From the NCBI RefSeq assembly GCF_036898095.1, contig NC_090768.1, forward strand, positions 42,524,842 to 42,588,841: a stretch of DNA of 64,000 nucleotides. Reading direction: 5' to 3'. This DNA is from Palaemon carinicauda. Lineage: Eukaryota > Arthropoda > Malacostraca > Decapoda > Palaemonidae. Shown piece by piece: positions 1-13,512 of this stretch. Within the stretch, counting starts at the first letter, position 1. Every line of letters begins with the position of its first letter. The notes beneath the pieces are model-generated. The model was not told the DNA's origin, ran no database searches, and saw only the letters and a program-made list of their open reading frames with translations. Position numbers and translations under genes: made by a program.

Positions 1-1302
1 AAGGTAATAGTAATATGGGCGCCTAGTTGCTAGTCGACTACTGCAATCACAAATGAGGTAGAAAGTGAGTCGATGATAGTTCTCACATCAAAGTGAAAAC
101 AATTCCCTAGGTAATTCGTCCCTATTTCTAATTTGCAAAACACTTTGTCTCGGCCCATCTGCACCTCGTCGGACTCTTCATGGCTCGAGGTCATTGGCAC
201 GATGAGACTGACCCTTTGTTTAATGATTGCAAGTCTCGGTTCCCTCTGGCAACATGAGAGAATATTGAACTCTTTCCCTAGTTCAATCGGTTGCAATTGT
301 GCGACGCGATTTTCATCATTGATTTGGAGTACGAGATATAGATTAGAAAGGAAGTGTAGGTATTAGGTTTACAGGACACTGACCTCACTTTTTTGCCGTT
401 GTACCTCAGTTAATCTGATACTATATCAAGTAATAATATTCATTATTTGGTCGTCGGTTATGGGTCGCAACTAGGGTGAAGAAGACACATCACCTATAAT
501 GTCACACATCTCATAATCCTTCATTCTATCATGTTATATTTACTATCAATTACCCACTGAACCATTTGCTTCCATTCATCCACCACCGTTATTAACTACG
601 ACTCCATCCTCCCGATTACTATTTACACTCATAGCATTACTCTTGTTACACCAGCTCTCAAAATTCTACTCTTGTACTTTCAAACAATTTCATTAGTTTT
701 CGCAGCTTTTCCTTACAATTCCAAATATGTTCTCCGTCATCTACACGCATCAACAATCTCACACTCCATTTGAATAATTTCTTATCATAGTGTACTTAGA
801 TCTACACATCTAGAACACTTCATTTCCATCGTAACTTTGAAGAGCTCTCAAGACTTTATCTCCAATAACATACAAACATAACCCTTACACATAACCACTT
901 TAATCATTCTTTCATAAAAATGTTGTCTGAATATGCCATAATGTACAGTCGTCACCTTATTTTCAAACGTTTCATAAAATTTGTTTTATTACAAATACCT
1001 AAAACAAACTCCCTTTTCCTTGACTAAACCCAACCTGCTTTTCTGTTGTTGGCCCTTCTATTATCCGTGTCACTTAATCAATCGACATCTCGCCCTAATC
1101 CTTTATCATAACCTATTTAGAACAAGCATAAACAGGAATATGTAAATATTGTCTAATCGGCGTCAGGAATAGGACGTAAATTTGCAAACAGCTTTGACTT
1201 GTCTCTGATAAGGCATTCTCAATATGAATCTCAAATGTTTGCATTTCAATATAGTTCTCCCAATTTGACATTGATATTAATAACTTTTATTAGTAGTTGT
1301 TC
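1..1302. other. No gene seen; AT-rich intergenic or intronic DNA
   Basis: Both strands carry only short ORFs (under 90 codons) with no recognisable domain. If the RETREG gene continues leftwards, this could be its intron or 3' flank, but I see no exon here. Confidence 0.5.
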
Positions 1303-1350
<48 letters not shown>

Positions 1351-1584
1351 CTATATCAATGCTGGAATAAAAATTGATATACGCAATTCGAATAAACGAT
1401 TCCACAATAGTTCTAAAATAAAATAACAAAATATATAAACAATACTGATAATCGCAATCAAAGTTGAATCAAACCCCCGGACTCGGGAACTGAAAGAACG
1501 AAAAAAGAAACTTTTACGAACCAGATATTTCCAACCCCAGGGTTCATCGGCATTGTATTCTGAGCTAGACGCTATCAGTTATTG

Positions 1585-1630
<46 letters not shown>

Positions 1631-1917
1631 ATAAGCTGTACAGTATAATCCACAAGTTGACAAAAATCAGAAGGAAAATGACGCATAATAAGGAGCGAGT
1701 ATTGTTCTGCACTGACACTTTAATAAAGAATCTGATCTCTTCCATTTACAAAACGAATGAACTTTACAAAGATTATATATCTGAAAATCTCATTACAGAT
1801 AAAACGAAAGAAAGAATCCCTTATTATACCTCTCTTCATCATCTCTGACGTCATAATTCTAATGTCACGATCTCAAATGAGGTTATCATCCATCACGAAA
1901 ATCCCAAAACTGTCCAG

Positions 1918-1958
<41 letters not shown>

Positions 1959-2267
1959 GAGTCGCCCAGGCAATAGATCAGGCTCTGGCAGGCGTGATAG
2001 GTCGCAATGACAAAACAAACTTGCTAATAATAACGTAAGGGTTATCAGCCAACTGGTCACCATAATTGATGGCGGAATCCAAACGCGTTTCGCTAATTGC
2101 CAGATGGACGAGATACTGAGAAGGGAATTAATGACTGTATTAATTAATGCAGTAACAAGGTCACTAGGCTATACAGCTGGTGGTTGTGTTTGGTCTGTAC
2201 TCGGACAGGTGACCAACGTGAAAAGATCTCTTCGGTACATGAATTACTTTATTATTTTAGTCATGAC

Positions 2268-2312
<45 letters not shown>

Positions 2313-2504
2313 TATATTATGCTGGAATAAACATTCATACACGTAATTCGATTAAATGAATCCACAATAGTTCTACAGAAAATACCGAAATATTATATAT
2401 ATGCTTTTGATAAACGTAATTTAAGGGTACCTTTTTACAAACCAGATATTTCCAACCACAGGGATCATCGGCCTTGTATTCTTAGCTAGACGCTATCAGT
2501 TATT

Positions 2505-2556
<52 letters not shown>
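1303..2556. repeat. (GA)n-flanked module present twice, plus (GA)n runs
   Basis: Pure GA tracts lie at about 1303-1347, 1590-1627, 1920-1954, 2271-2308 and 2508-2556. The unique DNA between the first pair (1348-1589) and between the last pair (2309-2507) is recognisably the same sequence. Shared blocks include ATGCTGGAATAAA, CCACAATAGTTCTA, ACCAGATATTTCCAACC and TAGACGCTATCAGTTATTGA. A GA-unique-GA unit has therefore been duplicated, not just the microsatellite. ORFs crossing the tracts are simple-repeat translations. Confidence 0.85.
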
Positions 2557-2558
<2 letters not shown>

Positions 2559-2929
2559 CAACTGAACAATTTATGCAAAAGGTAGTTTAAAAAGGATCGA
2601 TTCCTGATTAAGATAAGTGAACATACACAAGATTCCTTTACGAAATAATCTATTAACAAGATACATTGAATTGTTTATCAAAGGGTGCCTTATATCTTTA
2701 CAATTGGGTAACTTCAACAGTTGCCGAATCAATGTAGGCATGACCGTTGAGTTATTAACCCCGTTAGGGGAATCAATTTAATATCAAAATATAATAAATA
2801 TGGATGAAAACATAAAGCAATCTGATACGCAACAAACAGATACATATCAATGAAATGTATAAAATCTATTTTCACCAAAGCAATAAATAGATGAAAGATT
2901 CACGTAACCAATCTATAGGTCTTAATAAG

Positions 2930-3110
2930 GGAAATTACTATTTTTCTTTTTATTTTTTGTAAGGGGAAATGGGTATACTAATTTTTATTTTTATTTTCTA
3001 AAAAGGAAATGGCTTGACATTTTTACTTTTATTTTCTAAAGGGGATATGACTTACTATTTTTTCGTTTATTTTCTAAATTGGAAACAGGTTAGTAATTTT
3101 TATTTTCATC
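2930..3110. repeat. Degenerate tandem repeat, poly-pyrimidine/GGGAAATGG type (copy 1)
   Basis: Four diverged units alternate TTTTATTTTCTAAA with a GGAAATGG-like block. The same motif makes up the larger array at 4690-5405. No coding potential is seen. Confidence 0.7.
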
Positions 3111-4124
3111 AAACCAACAGATGAAAATTCACGTAACCAATCTATAAGTCTTAACAACGCCATAACCAGACTTGTATAAGCACAGTCTCTTTATCGTATG
3201 AAGACTGGGTTGTATTTGTTTACTTCTTCTTTAGAAGAAACATAAAAAACAATAGTTTTTTTCTCTATTTTCCTGGTGACTCCCACTTAGAAGAAACTGG
3301 CGAAAACTGCTTGAATACCAAGTCAAAAAGCACACACAAGTTTTCTCCCCCAGTCACACCCACCCTCCTCTTCCTCAAACGATCAATACAAGACGTTTAG
3401 GCTGGGTGTTTTCCTTTCAATCTTTCCTGGACTTACAAGACAGACTTGGGATGTCTATGAAATAAAAAGTAAGTGACCAATGCATTCTCTATTTGAAGAA
3501 AATCCAGTTAAAAAAAAAAAAAAACACCTGCGTGTAAGTATCCACTGGCAATAAAGATAAAATGAAATAGCGAAAATAAAAATCGTTCAAAAGCACAGGA
3601 ACACTTTCCATCCAATTCCTTTGTAAACAGCTTCCACATCACATGATATGATGCATCGGTTGTAAACAATGGGATTGAATAACAGCTGACGGAAACCATA
3701 TATATGGCTTCCGAACGGTCGTATCATTCCCTCTATCTTGACGTGAATAACAGCTATGTAAACAGAGGCATGAATTAGCTTTAGCCTTGACCAAGATCAG
3801 ACCACATTAATAAATAGAAAAAAAACATTACCATCTGAAAGACAATAGGAATAAAAAACTCAGCGGAGACTCGCCTTTTAAAACAAAGATGGCTATAAGA
3901 TTCATGGGAAAACAGAAGCTGTTAGCGAATTCCAATAACAAAGTGAGAGGGAATTGCAAGTATGAAAAAGGGGACAATGAATCATAGTTCTGTCCGAACC
4001 TCATGTTGAAAAGGGGAAAAATATATGACAAAAACAATGACAACAACTCTGGCAAGCATGCACACTGCATGCAAATGACAGCAATGCAGACAGGATATAA
4101 ATCCTCACGCGAAGGAATAAAAAC

Positions 4125-4176
4125 CACTGTTCATTCATCGATACGTTTTATCCACGCACAGAACTAGCTTATATTA

Positions 4177-4222
<46 letters not shown>

Positions 4223-4263
4223 TCATTCACAGATACGTTTTGGACAGAACTATCTTACATCAC

Positions 4264-4308
<45 letters not shown>

Positions 4309-4342
4309 TATTCACAGATACGTTTTGGAGAGAACTAGCTTA

Positions 4343-4390
<48 letters not shown>
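4125..4390. repeat. Triplicated ~85-bp module ending in (GA)n
   Basis: Three consecutive units each contain ATTCA(T/C)(A/C)GATACGTTTT, then AGAACTA(G/T)CTTA, then a pure GA tract (4180-4218, 4267-4302, 4350-4386). The unit boundaries are the GA tracts, as in the duplicated module at 1.3-2.6 kb. Confidence 0.85.
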
Positions 4391-4689
4391 AAATTACGTA
4401 ATATGAAAATCAGAATCAAGTACCTTCCTACTTTGGTAATAATAAGAATCTGTTTGCGCTTCATGTGTGATAAATCTCAAAATGATTTATCATCGTAAAC
4501 AAGTGAACCAGAATCTCAAAAAACAAAATAAATAAATGAGATGATAAAAACCCTCTACGCAATAACATGAAAGTGAGGACGTGGTAGAACGATCAACCAA
4601 ACGCTGCCCTGATCGTATCCGGCCCCTGAAGGATTACATAACGCTTGAGGAACCATGGGAAGGAACAGAGGTCGAGCCTTTTCCCAAAT

Positions 4690-5405
4690 CGGAAAAAAGG
4701 AAATGGGTATCCATTATTTTCTTTTATATTCTAAAAATAAAATGACTATTATTTTCATTTTCTAAAATGGAAAGTACTATTTCTTTATATAAGGGAAAAT
4801 GGTTTACTAATTTTTATTTCCTTCTTTTATTTTCTAAAATGGAAATGGCTTAACATTTTTCTTCTACTTTCTAAGAGGGATATTACCTTCTATTTTTCCT
4901 TTATTTTCTAAAAGGGAAACGAGTTAATAATTTTTATTTTCTATAAGGGAAAGGACTTATTGTTTTTTCTTTTATTTTCCAAGAAAAATTACTTACTACA
5001 TTGTATTTTATTTTCTAAAAGGGAAAGGACTTACTATTTATTCTTTTATTTTCCAAGATAAATGGCTTACAATATTTTCTTTTATTTTCTAAAAGAGAAA
5101 TTGCTTACTATTCTTTCTTTTTTCTAAAAGGGGAAAAATGGCTTAGTAATTTTGCTTTCATTTTCTAAAAAAAAGGAAGTGGCTTATCATTATTATCATT
5201 AATAATTGCTAAGCTATAGCCTTAGTTGGAAAAGCAGGATGCTCTCTTTTATTTTCTAAAAGGAAATAGCTTACTATTTTTTTCCTTTCATTTCCTTAGG
5301 GGGAAATGACTTATCCTTTTCCTTTCATTTTCTGAAAGTGAAATGGCTGTCTTTTTATTTTCTAATGGGGAAATGACTTGATATTTATCCTTTTATTTCC
5401 TCCCA
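4690..5405. repeat. Long degenerate tandem array (TTTTATTTTCTAAAAGGG...)
   Basis: About 16-18 diverged units of roughly 35-45 bp alternate TTTTATTTTCTAAAAGG with GAAATGGCTTACTATTTT-type blocks. It is the expanded form of the short array at 2930-3110. A 58-bp fragment of the (TAA)n retroposon (5187-5244) sits inside it. Confidence 0.75.
5187..5244 (-). mobile_element. (TAA)n-tailed retroposon, 3'-end fragment
   Basis: TTATTATCATT-type repeats are followed by TTGCTAAGCTATAGCC and TTGGAAAAGCAGGATGCT. This is the terminal 50 bp of the family whose longest copies are at 16498-17143, 19384-20040, 35308-36003 and 38083-38684. The minus strand is assigned so that the TAA repeat is the 3' tail. Confidence 0.7.
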
Positions 5406-5656
5406 TAGATAAAGCGCTAAATGCTTCCGATGCGAGATTACCTAGTAATTGGAAGACACTTAATCCAAGGTTTGATGGAAGCCAGAGAAAGGTCCTAAAT
5501 CAATTATACAAATAAATTCCCAGTTAAACCTGGACGGACAGAAAATGTGGAATGATGTTGAGGGATGGGGGAAGGAGGGGGATGCCTAGCTGGACGACCT
5601 TGACCAAATTGAGAGCCAGGGGGAGGGGGAAACTCTAAACGCAAGAAGGGAGAAGC

Positions 5657-5697
<41 letters not shown>

Positions 5698-7350
5698 GGG
5701 TTACTCCAGCCACTACAGACACTACGCAATAGATACACACCAACGTGGCGCCAATTTTACTATGTCGTTTTCTTTCAAGTCACGTTTAGGTGTGCAGATG
5801 GCAGGGAAATAAATATCGGAATTCTAGTCTATTGTATTTTCTGGGTGAAAGTAAAACCCACCTTCTAGGGGAGAAACAATATATGGTATTCATGTAAGAA
5901 AACTATTCCCATATATGGGAAAAGCAAGTCCACCGACTCCCTCGTTTCAATATAACAAATAAAGAGATTTTAGCGTATTTCATACTCTTCTATATTAAAT
6001 ATATACGATCAAGTTTCTCAAAGATATCAAAAGAGACAGTTTAAAAGGTTAAAGTAGCAAAACAAACGTAGAATCTTGAAATAGACTCCGTGTTTTTTTT
6101 TTCTTAAAACAATGTAAACAAAACATGTTACGCCCCACGAATACCCTAGAACGTAGTACACTAGGAGGTTCTCCATCTACACATACTATACAGAAAAACA
6201 CTACTACTACACACATGTAAAACAAAATTTTCCCGCGCAAAACAGAATGCCAAGAAGAAGAAAACCCGCTAAACTAAGATGACCAGCTCGTGAGCAAGAA
6301 AGGAAGTTCGGAACGCCATCCATAGCACTGCCATTCGAGGGGGTGTTGGCTAAGGGGATGATGATGCGTAGTGCGACCTTGGCCACATATTGTCGAATGA
6401 ATCAAGGATATCAACCAGACCCACAACCACACCTCCTGCTCCTGCAATCTCATTGGTCGACTCAAATCCATCTTAAAGTGAAGGCTTATTCAAAAGGGTT
6501 TCACATTAAGAAACAGTTCAAATTTTCCTTACACGATGATAGACTAGAGACCGATAAATATAGAATGCCCCACGATTCTCTCCCTCATTATAAGGCGTAT
6601 CTGTCTGAATAGGTTAACCCACTTACTTTCACTCCGAGGCAACACATTAAGCATGCTAGGGACACACTGCAACACCAAAACAGGACTTCCCACGCGACCA
6701 TTCAAAACAGTTCTTCTAACGGATCAAAAGGAGGAATTTATTTACCTGTTTTATAACATCTACAAATACAAACAAACAACAGACTGAAACAACATAACAA
6801 CGGCGAGCATCACAGCATGAACAAAATTGGTTTTAGAAACATCTATGGATACAAACGGCTTTACTGAAGGGGTTGATGGGGGAACTAAATGGGGGCTTAA
6901 TAAGCTATTACAGAAAGAACCTGATAAATCCCTTACTGGGTGCATTCACGTCCCTCCACCACTCCAGCATCAGCAACATGAGCGGCTACGTCAGGCTGAG
7001 GACGGCTATCCCTTATTTCATGCCACAGGCAAAGCAAGAAGTCGATCGGCCGTCACCACGCAAGCAGTGAATGCAATGGGGGGAGGGGGGAAATCAATTT
7101 AGATTTTGGGTTGTTATTAACAAGTTTATCTCATTAATCAATACATAAATAATGCTATAATTTTCAGTAATTTCAAAATTCTTAATTGGTTATTGCCATT
7201 ACTGATGTGTTGATTTACTAATTACACTAATTGCTGAAAGTTACATAGTACTCCAACAGCACCATTTTCTACATATGTAGAATAAAGGATATGAATCTAT
7301 ACCATAATGACAATAAAACTATATTATAACACAAGTATAATCTCTCTCTC

Positions 7351-7427
<77 letters not shown>

Positions 7428-8966
7428 AACAAGAACGCCACTGGGCTTGCCATGCAACTTCGCCTATCATTACACTGTTAGGAGTGAACGCAGATGGCCA
7501 CAACTTCTCCAGACATAATAAACAAAACGCTCACAAGAAAACGAGCACTTTTATTCTTGCAAGAAAACACCCAGACAAGATAGCTGTGGCACCATCACAA
7601 GTAATTCTTATTCGCAAAAAAAAAAAATAAATAAATAAATAAAAGGAAAAAGTTAAATCGCAACATATTGATATCAGACAAAACAAACTTTAGAAGACAA
7701 CGTAAAATAAAACTATGATCGTATGGAATGCTAAATTCTAGTCATGGGGTCAAAACTATTCAGTACATTAAATTATAATGCCACATACCACTGAATAAAA
7801 TATCCCACATGTGGTACAGTATCTATCATATCCACAACACAGTCTACAGTATATCCTATTGCACCAGTAAAAAAAAGAAAACGAAAAAAAAAACCCATCA
7901 AGTTCAAGAAAAGAAGCCTAGATAGCAACATACAAACTTTTAATCTACAGAAGATTCGTCTTCATAGAAAAAATAGACTCGTAACTACATATATTTCTAA
8001 ATGGGAGAAATAAACAAACTCCAACGCCATATAAATAACTAATTATATAAAAAGGCTTCAAGTTTCATTAACAACTTAAGAGCGAATTAAAATTACCAGC
8101 TAAGCCAAGTTTCTTGAATCCTTGCAAAAACCCCAAGACATTGGTGGAGTTCATGATAGTCAACGGAACTCTAAACTTGAGGAGAAAAAAAAAAAAAAAA
8201 AAAAAAGCTCTCCACAGGAATCTGGCACAGAAGGCATGATCGTAAAAAACCCGACTATTCTGGGCACCACCAGTAGCAAGGATTATAATACAGAGTTTAG
8301 ATCACACGTGGTTCTGTACATAAACTTACAACCACGTGGTGTTCTGTCTAAACAGTAAATGGAAAAATTAAAGTAGTCGGATATTGACACGACATTGTAA
8401 ATGGTAACTGTATTAGAAGATAAAAACATTAAAATAGTGTGCTATTTAATTCTCTTGACATATACTGGATATTAAACGAAAACAAACCAGTTAAAATGTT
8501 CAAAATCACAACTCGACAGAAAAAAACATTATGAACAGAAAAGGCCTCTCATCCAGTTATACTATGGCTTATCAATAACCCGAAAACAAAGCTTTAACGG
8601 TTGCAACCCGTTACAAGAGTCGATTACATTTCAGTAATTAAATAATTTAGTTACATCTATAATAGATTTCTGAGATATCAATTTTGTACCGTATGCTGTT
8701 TATAGAAGCAACTATGAAGGTTCTACTTTTCCTATACAAGTCTAAACAATCAAAGAACGCATTGGTTCAATTATCACACTTGTCAAACGATTAGGAATCC
8801 TAATTCCTATTTCTACCTTAATGGGTACATTATCAACGGCACTAAAGCTTTTTTATTGCTTGGTAATAGTTCACTTTACTATTATTAATTAATTGCCGCT
8901 GCCGTCCCAAAGAGTAATTTAATTAGTCTAGTTAAAATACTTTTCAATATTATTTATCACTGTTGT
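5406..8966. other. No gene seen; low-complexity intergenic or intronic DNA
   Basis: Contains a (GA)n-(G)n tract (5658-5700), a long (CT)n tract interrupted once (7341-7427) and poly-A runs (8184-8206). Short ORFs on both strands match nothing I recognise. The segments 6280-6520 and 6880-7080 are less AT-rich than their surroundings, but show no conserved reading frame or splice pattern. Confidence 0.5.
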
Positions 8967-8967
8967 C

Positions 8968-9230
8968 GAGAAAAACTACAAATATTTCATATAATTTTGG
9001 TACCGATTTTCAATTCCATCTCATGACGAAAGTCACACTTGCTAATATTTTCATCTGAGTAAAATACCAACGCAAAAATGATCAAAATCTCCGAAAATCG
9101 CGAAAAACTACAAATATTTCATATAATTTTGGTACCGATTTTCAATTCCATCTCATGACGAAAGTCACACTTGCTAATATTTTCCTCTGAGTAAAATACC
9201 AACGTAAAAATGATCAAAATCTCCGAAAAT
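8968..9230. repeat. 132-bp tandem duplication
   Basis: Two head-to-tail copies start at about 8970 and 9102. They differ at only a few positions, such as CATCTGAG against CCTCTGAG, and CGCAAAAA against CGTAAAAA. The near-identity suggests a recent local duplication. Confidence 0.93.
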
Positions 9231-10550
9231 TTTGCATCACAAATAATATACATAATGTAATTCAATGGGAATATAATCCCTCCTGGGTAATGAATTATGA
9301 TATTCCAATCATAATTGCTAACGAAAGATTATGGATGGAAATATTAACACCGCTGAAATGGACTGAATATAAATCAAAAGGTGATCTCATTATAACTTCT
9401 GATATATCTTTAAATGTAATTTTAGTTAGTATTTAGAGAACCATTAATGAAAACCTAAGAAATGTAATCACAAAAAATACCTAAGCGAGGCTGGATAAAG
9501 TTAACAGGGTAAGTGAATCTTCGTTTGATCAATATTCTAACTAAGAATTGCGTCTTGCCAATGGCAATTTCTAAACAATCAGCATATCTCCAACCGATGT
9601 CGGAGTTTGTTGCTTTGATTAATCAAGTGTTTGACTAATATCTCAAGCCAAATGTCAAGAATTTTAATGGAAATTTTACAATACTTTTGTAAGTTCACTG
9701 ATAAGTAAAATCTAACATGCTTATATTTTCCGACATTTTCAATAGGTTCATATTTTCTTACTTACTGATGTTTTATATTTTTCTTTGCCTCTATTGGAAT
9801 ATCAGAAACTTTCTACAAATTAAACAAGTATCATAAGCCTTGTGTGTATCAATCATGACAGCACCTAGCTTCACTATAATAATTCTTAAATACTACTGAA
9901 CTTCGTGATTTTCGTTGTATGTAAAAATGTTACCTTCACTTGATATACCAGACGTGAGATTCACTTCCCCTGAATATTAAAAATCTCCAACAACTTCCAG
10001 TCAACTTTCCAGTCTTCCTAGAGCTTCCTGATCTAACAACCTTCAATAGTCCGGTATGTCGTCACATACAGGTAAATAACACAAAAGAAGCACAACTGTG
10101 GCTATCTTTAGACACATTGTGGCAAAGTCGACTGTAATAAAACTAAACCAAGCGGTGTTTGCCTTTAAAAATAAAAACGTATTTGGCAGCCAACACTCAA
10201 TGGTATCTGAATAGCAGGCAAGCAATAAACTTGCAACAAAAACAGCATTCATGAGAATCAAACTAAACTAGTCTAATTTAAAACCAAGGGCAAGAACCCT
10301 CTAAATCAATTTTAGTCAGTAAAATTCTAAAGATAGCCGTACCTAGCAGATAAAAGTACCATAATTAAAGAAAAAGAGAAGCTATAAAGGATACCACTTT
10401 CGACCTCTTAATAAAACAAAGACCAAGAAAAACACGACGTGAATTTCAAATCAAAACAAAGAGCATCCTTTCAACACCAACGCAAAATACACAACGCTAC
10501 GCCTACGTAGGATCGACCCCCAGCTTTCTTCTTCATCCCCCTTGACGTAC
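9231..10550. other. Downstream intron of the RETREG-like gene; no exon recognised
   Basis: The next RETREG exon should lie to the left of 10551 on the minus strand, but I could not find a convincing one. A hydrophobic minus-strand ORF at 10043-10261 was examined and not accepted. Confidence 0.45.
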
Positions 10551-10709
10551 CTTGGATGCACAGGCGTCCACTCCTCGCTATCGTCGGGTTCTGGCCTTGG
10601 GACGCGTATCTCGGGCCAAATAGAATGCACCCACTGCTGGTGCAGGAACACGAGCAGGGCAGTCACGGCCATGACGAAAAGGATGCGAAGCTCGCTCCAT
10701 ACCAGCAAC
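10551..10709 (-). CDS. RETREG: RETREG/FAM134-family reticulophagy regulator, coding exon 2 (partial gene)
   Basis: Known role of the family: ER-membrane reticulon-homology proteins that curve ER and recruit Atg8/LC3 for ER-phagy. Seen here: on the minus strand a TTCTCAG acceptor precedes the exon and a GTACGT donor follows it, with 159 nt between. The first base completes the Trp codon split from exon 1, and 52 codons plus two bases follow. The peptide begins LLVWSELRILF, runs through a hydrophobic hairpin segment (LFVMAVTALLVFL), then reads HSIWPEIRVPRPEPDD and EEWTPVHPR. The IWPEI-V-RP block and the W-x-x-VHPR end are strongly characteristic of RETREG1/2/3 just after the first membrane hairpin. 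The gene is incomplete; the second hairpin and the LIR motif are not visible. Which vertebrate paralogue is closest cannot be told from two exons. Confidence 0.88.
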
Positions 10710-10764
10710 CTGAGAATGAAAGGGAAAGGACGGATATTTTAATATATATTACATAACAAAAAAT

Positions 10765-10995
10765 TGCAGCATTTTCTAGCCCAGTGTAGGTCAAAGGCCT
10801 CAGGCATGTCAATTCATATCTGGGGTTTAGCCAGTTTTCATTAACACGCTGGCTAGTGCGGATTGGTGATGATGGATGATTTTCGTCCGATCGCTCACAG
10901 CAAACCAACCTAGTATGGGTGGCCCTGACTAGTGCAGCTTTGCTGATCATGGCGATACATGAACCCTTTCACCAACTTCAGGTATTCCCACACAG
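10765..10995. repeat. Dispersed decapod repeat (probable non-LTR 3' tail) in RETREG intron 1
   Basis: Contains blocks CAAAGGCCTCAGGCATGTC, ACGCTGGCTAGTGCGG, ACCAACCTAGTATGGGTGG and TGATCATGGCGATAC. I recognise these from memory as a repeat common in crustacean sequence. The nearest edge is about 55 bp from the RETREG exon 2 acceptor. ORFs crossing it are not genes. Confidence 0.6.
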
Positions 10996-12400
10996 AAAGA
11001 GATATATTAAATAACAGTACAGTAATTATGAGTAAATTGAATGAAATGATAAAGTTCAATTTAATGGCAATGATGTTTTTGCGACCTCAACTATTAAAAA
11101 CACATTTTATAACCTATTAAAGAAATCATCTACATGGATTAAAAAAATGACAATATTTTCAATTAATTCTAACAAACAACAAACATGGATCCTCATAACT
11201 CAGCAGCTCATAACACGGAGCTGACATCCCAACAAAAGAAACCTGAGACACTGAATGTGACAGCATTCTAAACAATGGTAACAAGTACACCATATATATA
11301 TCTTTAGATGGCTGAGATTATTTTCTTTTTTATTTACACCATAGTACATGCTAACACTTGCTCCTTAATAGATAAAGGTACACCCAACAACCATAAATTT
11401 TAATTCATATTTTGTTACATTGATCGAGAAAGTACTTTTCCCTGAAAATAAAAATACAATGTTGTCATTTGTATCTTACTGAAGTTACAATATGCAGTAA
11501 GCATCCCTGAAAATAAAAATACAATGTTGTTGTCATTTGTACCTTCCTGAAGTTACGCTATAAGCATTGCGCAAGTCAACAACCAAAACAGCTTCCCCCC
11601 TACAGACGCTGGAAAATCACTGTCTAGCGACAAACCAAAGAATAAGAGAACGACAAAACAAAAGAAAATGCCTCATAACGATTTGGAGAGCAGTGTAATT
11701 ACTACACGGCAATTAATTAAAAGCCACAAATGGATGTGGCGCAAGGCGGAATTCACAGAAAACATTCACATGCGATGTAGTACTTAAGAGATAGTGCCTT
11801 TTACCGGGAGGGGGGGGGGAGGGGGAGGAGTGTTTGAGCCTCAGGAGGATGAGGAGAATGAGGGAAAGACGCCTAACCGTAAGAGATCAATAAAGGGGGA
11901 GGATATTTCCGAGGTCTCCCCTCACGCGAACGCTCATTTTCCCCTTGACAAACCCACTAGATCCCCTTGTTCTTCAAGGATGAGCATCTTGACTTCACCC
12001 TCAATTAGGTCTCACAGACTAGAATAAATAATTGAATGACGTCACTGTCAAGCAGTAGAAATTACAGTCCAAAGTCAATTCTGAAAGCAGTTATTCCAAG
12101 TTGTGCAGATCTAGGCAAGCAAATCCTGACCCGTGTCCATTTCCCTACAACTTCCACAGTGTTTAGTCCCTTCCTCCGCCCCCATCCACTGATTGGGCAC
12201 AGCGGTACATGACTCATTCAATCTCCCAGGCTCACGCCCCGCGTGCGTCTGGGAGCGCAAGCAGACACCCACACGTGCGCCTGGAAGAGGACAAAACATT
12301 CCGTATTCCCTAGGAACACGAATCAATCCTCTAAATTATATAAGCTAAAAAATCACGGGACTGACTAGCAACACGAGATGACAGCAAAATCATCCCATAA
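10996..12400. other. RETREG intron 1, no exon seen; short duplication at 11441-11552
   Basis: A roughly 60-70-bp direct duplication (both copies contain CCTGAAAATAAAAATACAAT and CTGAAGTTAC) lies at about 11441-11552. A G-rich patch lies at 11805-11830. The segment 12120-12300 is GC-richer than its surroundings but has no recognisable domain. Confidence 0.5.
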
Positions 12401-12556
12401 TAGTATTATCATTATTAGCTAATATACAAAACTAGTTGGAAAAGAAAGATGCTGCCAGCCCATGGGCTCCAACAGGGAAAACAGCCCAGCGAGGAAAGGA
12501 AATGAAAAAAACTGTATACGAGAAGTAATGAATAAAAATATAAAATATCTTCAAGA
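12401..12556 (-). mobile_element. (TAA)n-tailed retroposon, 5'-truncated and diverged
   Basis: TTATCATTATTAGCTAA..., then ACTAGTTGGAAAAG, GGGCTCCAACAGGGAAAA and CCAGCGAGGAAAGGAAA match the tail-proximal 150 bp of the family. The rest is missing. Confidence 0.75.
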
Positions 12557-13461
12557 TATGGAGATTCGAGTCAACCTATTTGACATAAAAAACATTGTTA
12601 CGACTTCGAATCACGACTGTATGAAAATTAAGAACAAAACCCACGCGCTCAAACCCTTGGGATTATTCAGCACTTACTGAACTATGAAAGAAATAAAAAT
12701 ACAATTTAACGATACGAACCCAAATGAGCAAATACTGCAATAAACAAATAAAACCGTATTCACCTAAGCGTCAGAGGCCAAGAACGCCGAATACAGCATG
12801 CCAAGAATGCAATAACTGTACCTGGGTACAAAAAGCAGGTACATTAAAACTTGAGATCTCACAAAGCGTTTTAAGTTCATGTGAAGTCTCTCGTGGCCTG
12901 ATAAATATATTCAGACAAAAATCATACTAGCTTGCAAATAAAAAAAAAGTTACATATGACAAGGCCACAATGCAAGATTAAACATTTAAAAATTATCATT
13001 TACCTTTGACTAGATGTAACATTTTAGAAACATCATTGTCCAAAAGTTGGTTCTCAAACTACAGCCAATATAAACTATTTGGGATCACCAGACAAGTTCT
13101 ACAATGAAAAAAAAAACATATAATATACATATAATAACAACAAATAGTCAATTGCATTTCCGTTAATAATTCCTTTTGAAATATCAACCAACTGAGGAAA
13201 AGCTTGGAACTATAAGCTAATGCTTTAATAAACTCATTTAAATGAATGACAAAACAAGATATATACCGAAGGTCAAAATTATCCAAACCAAAATTGCAAT
13301 ACTTTAAAAATCCCAGCAGTCTTCGTTATTGCTTCCAGTACAAGTTTTGTCTTATTTCTAAGACTATTGAAATTACTCTTAAATCCCAATGCACAAGAGG
13401 GCTTACAAAACTGACTTTGAAAGAAGAATAGAAGATCGGTAGATACATTATATGCACAGAG

Positions 13462-13463
<2 letters not shown>
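12557..13463. other. RETREG intron 1, no gene seen
   Basis: AT-rich sequence with only short unrecognised ORFs on either strand. Confidence 0.5.

Positions 13464-13507
<44 letters not shown>
13464..13507. repeat. (TA)n microsatellite
   Basis: About 22 TA units lie immediately upstream of the LINE fragment at 13512. Confidence 0.95.

Positions 13508-13511
<4 letters not shown>

Positions 13512-13512
<1 letters not shown>

Noticed and set aside
10043..10261. Hydrophobic minus-strand ORF considered as the next RETREG exon (second hairpin)
   Set aside because: It lacks the conserved Gly/Tyr/Pro pattern of that hairpin and has no matching splice sites in phase.
10663..10950. Minus-strand ORF ending in the RETREG exon
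   Set aside because: It is the exon read in another frame plus the dispersed repeat at 10765-10995.
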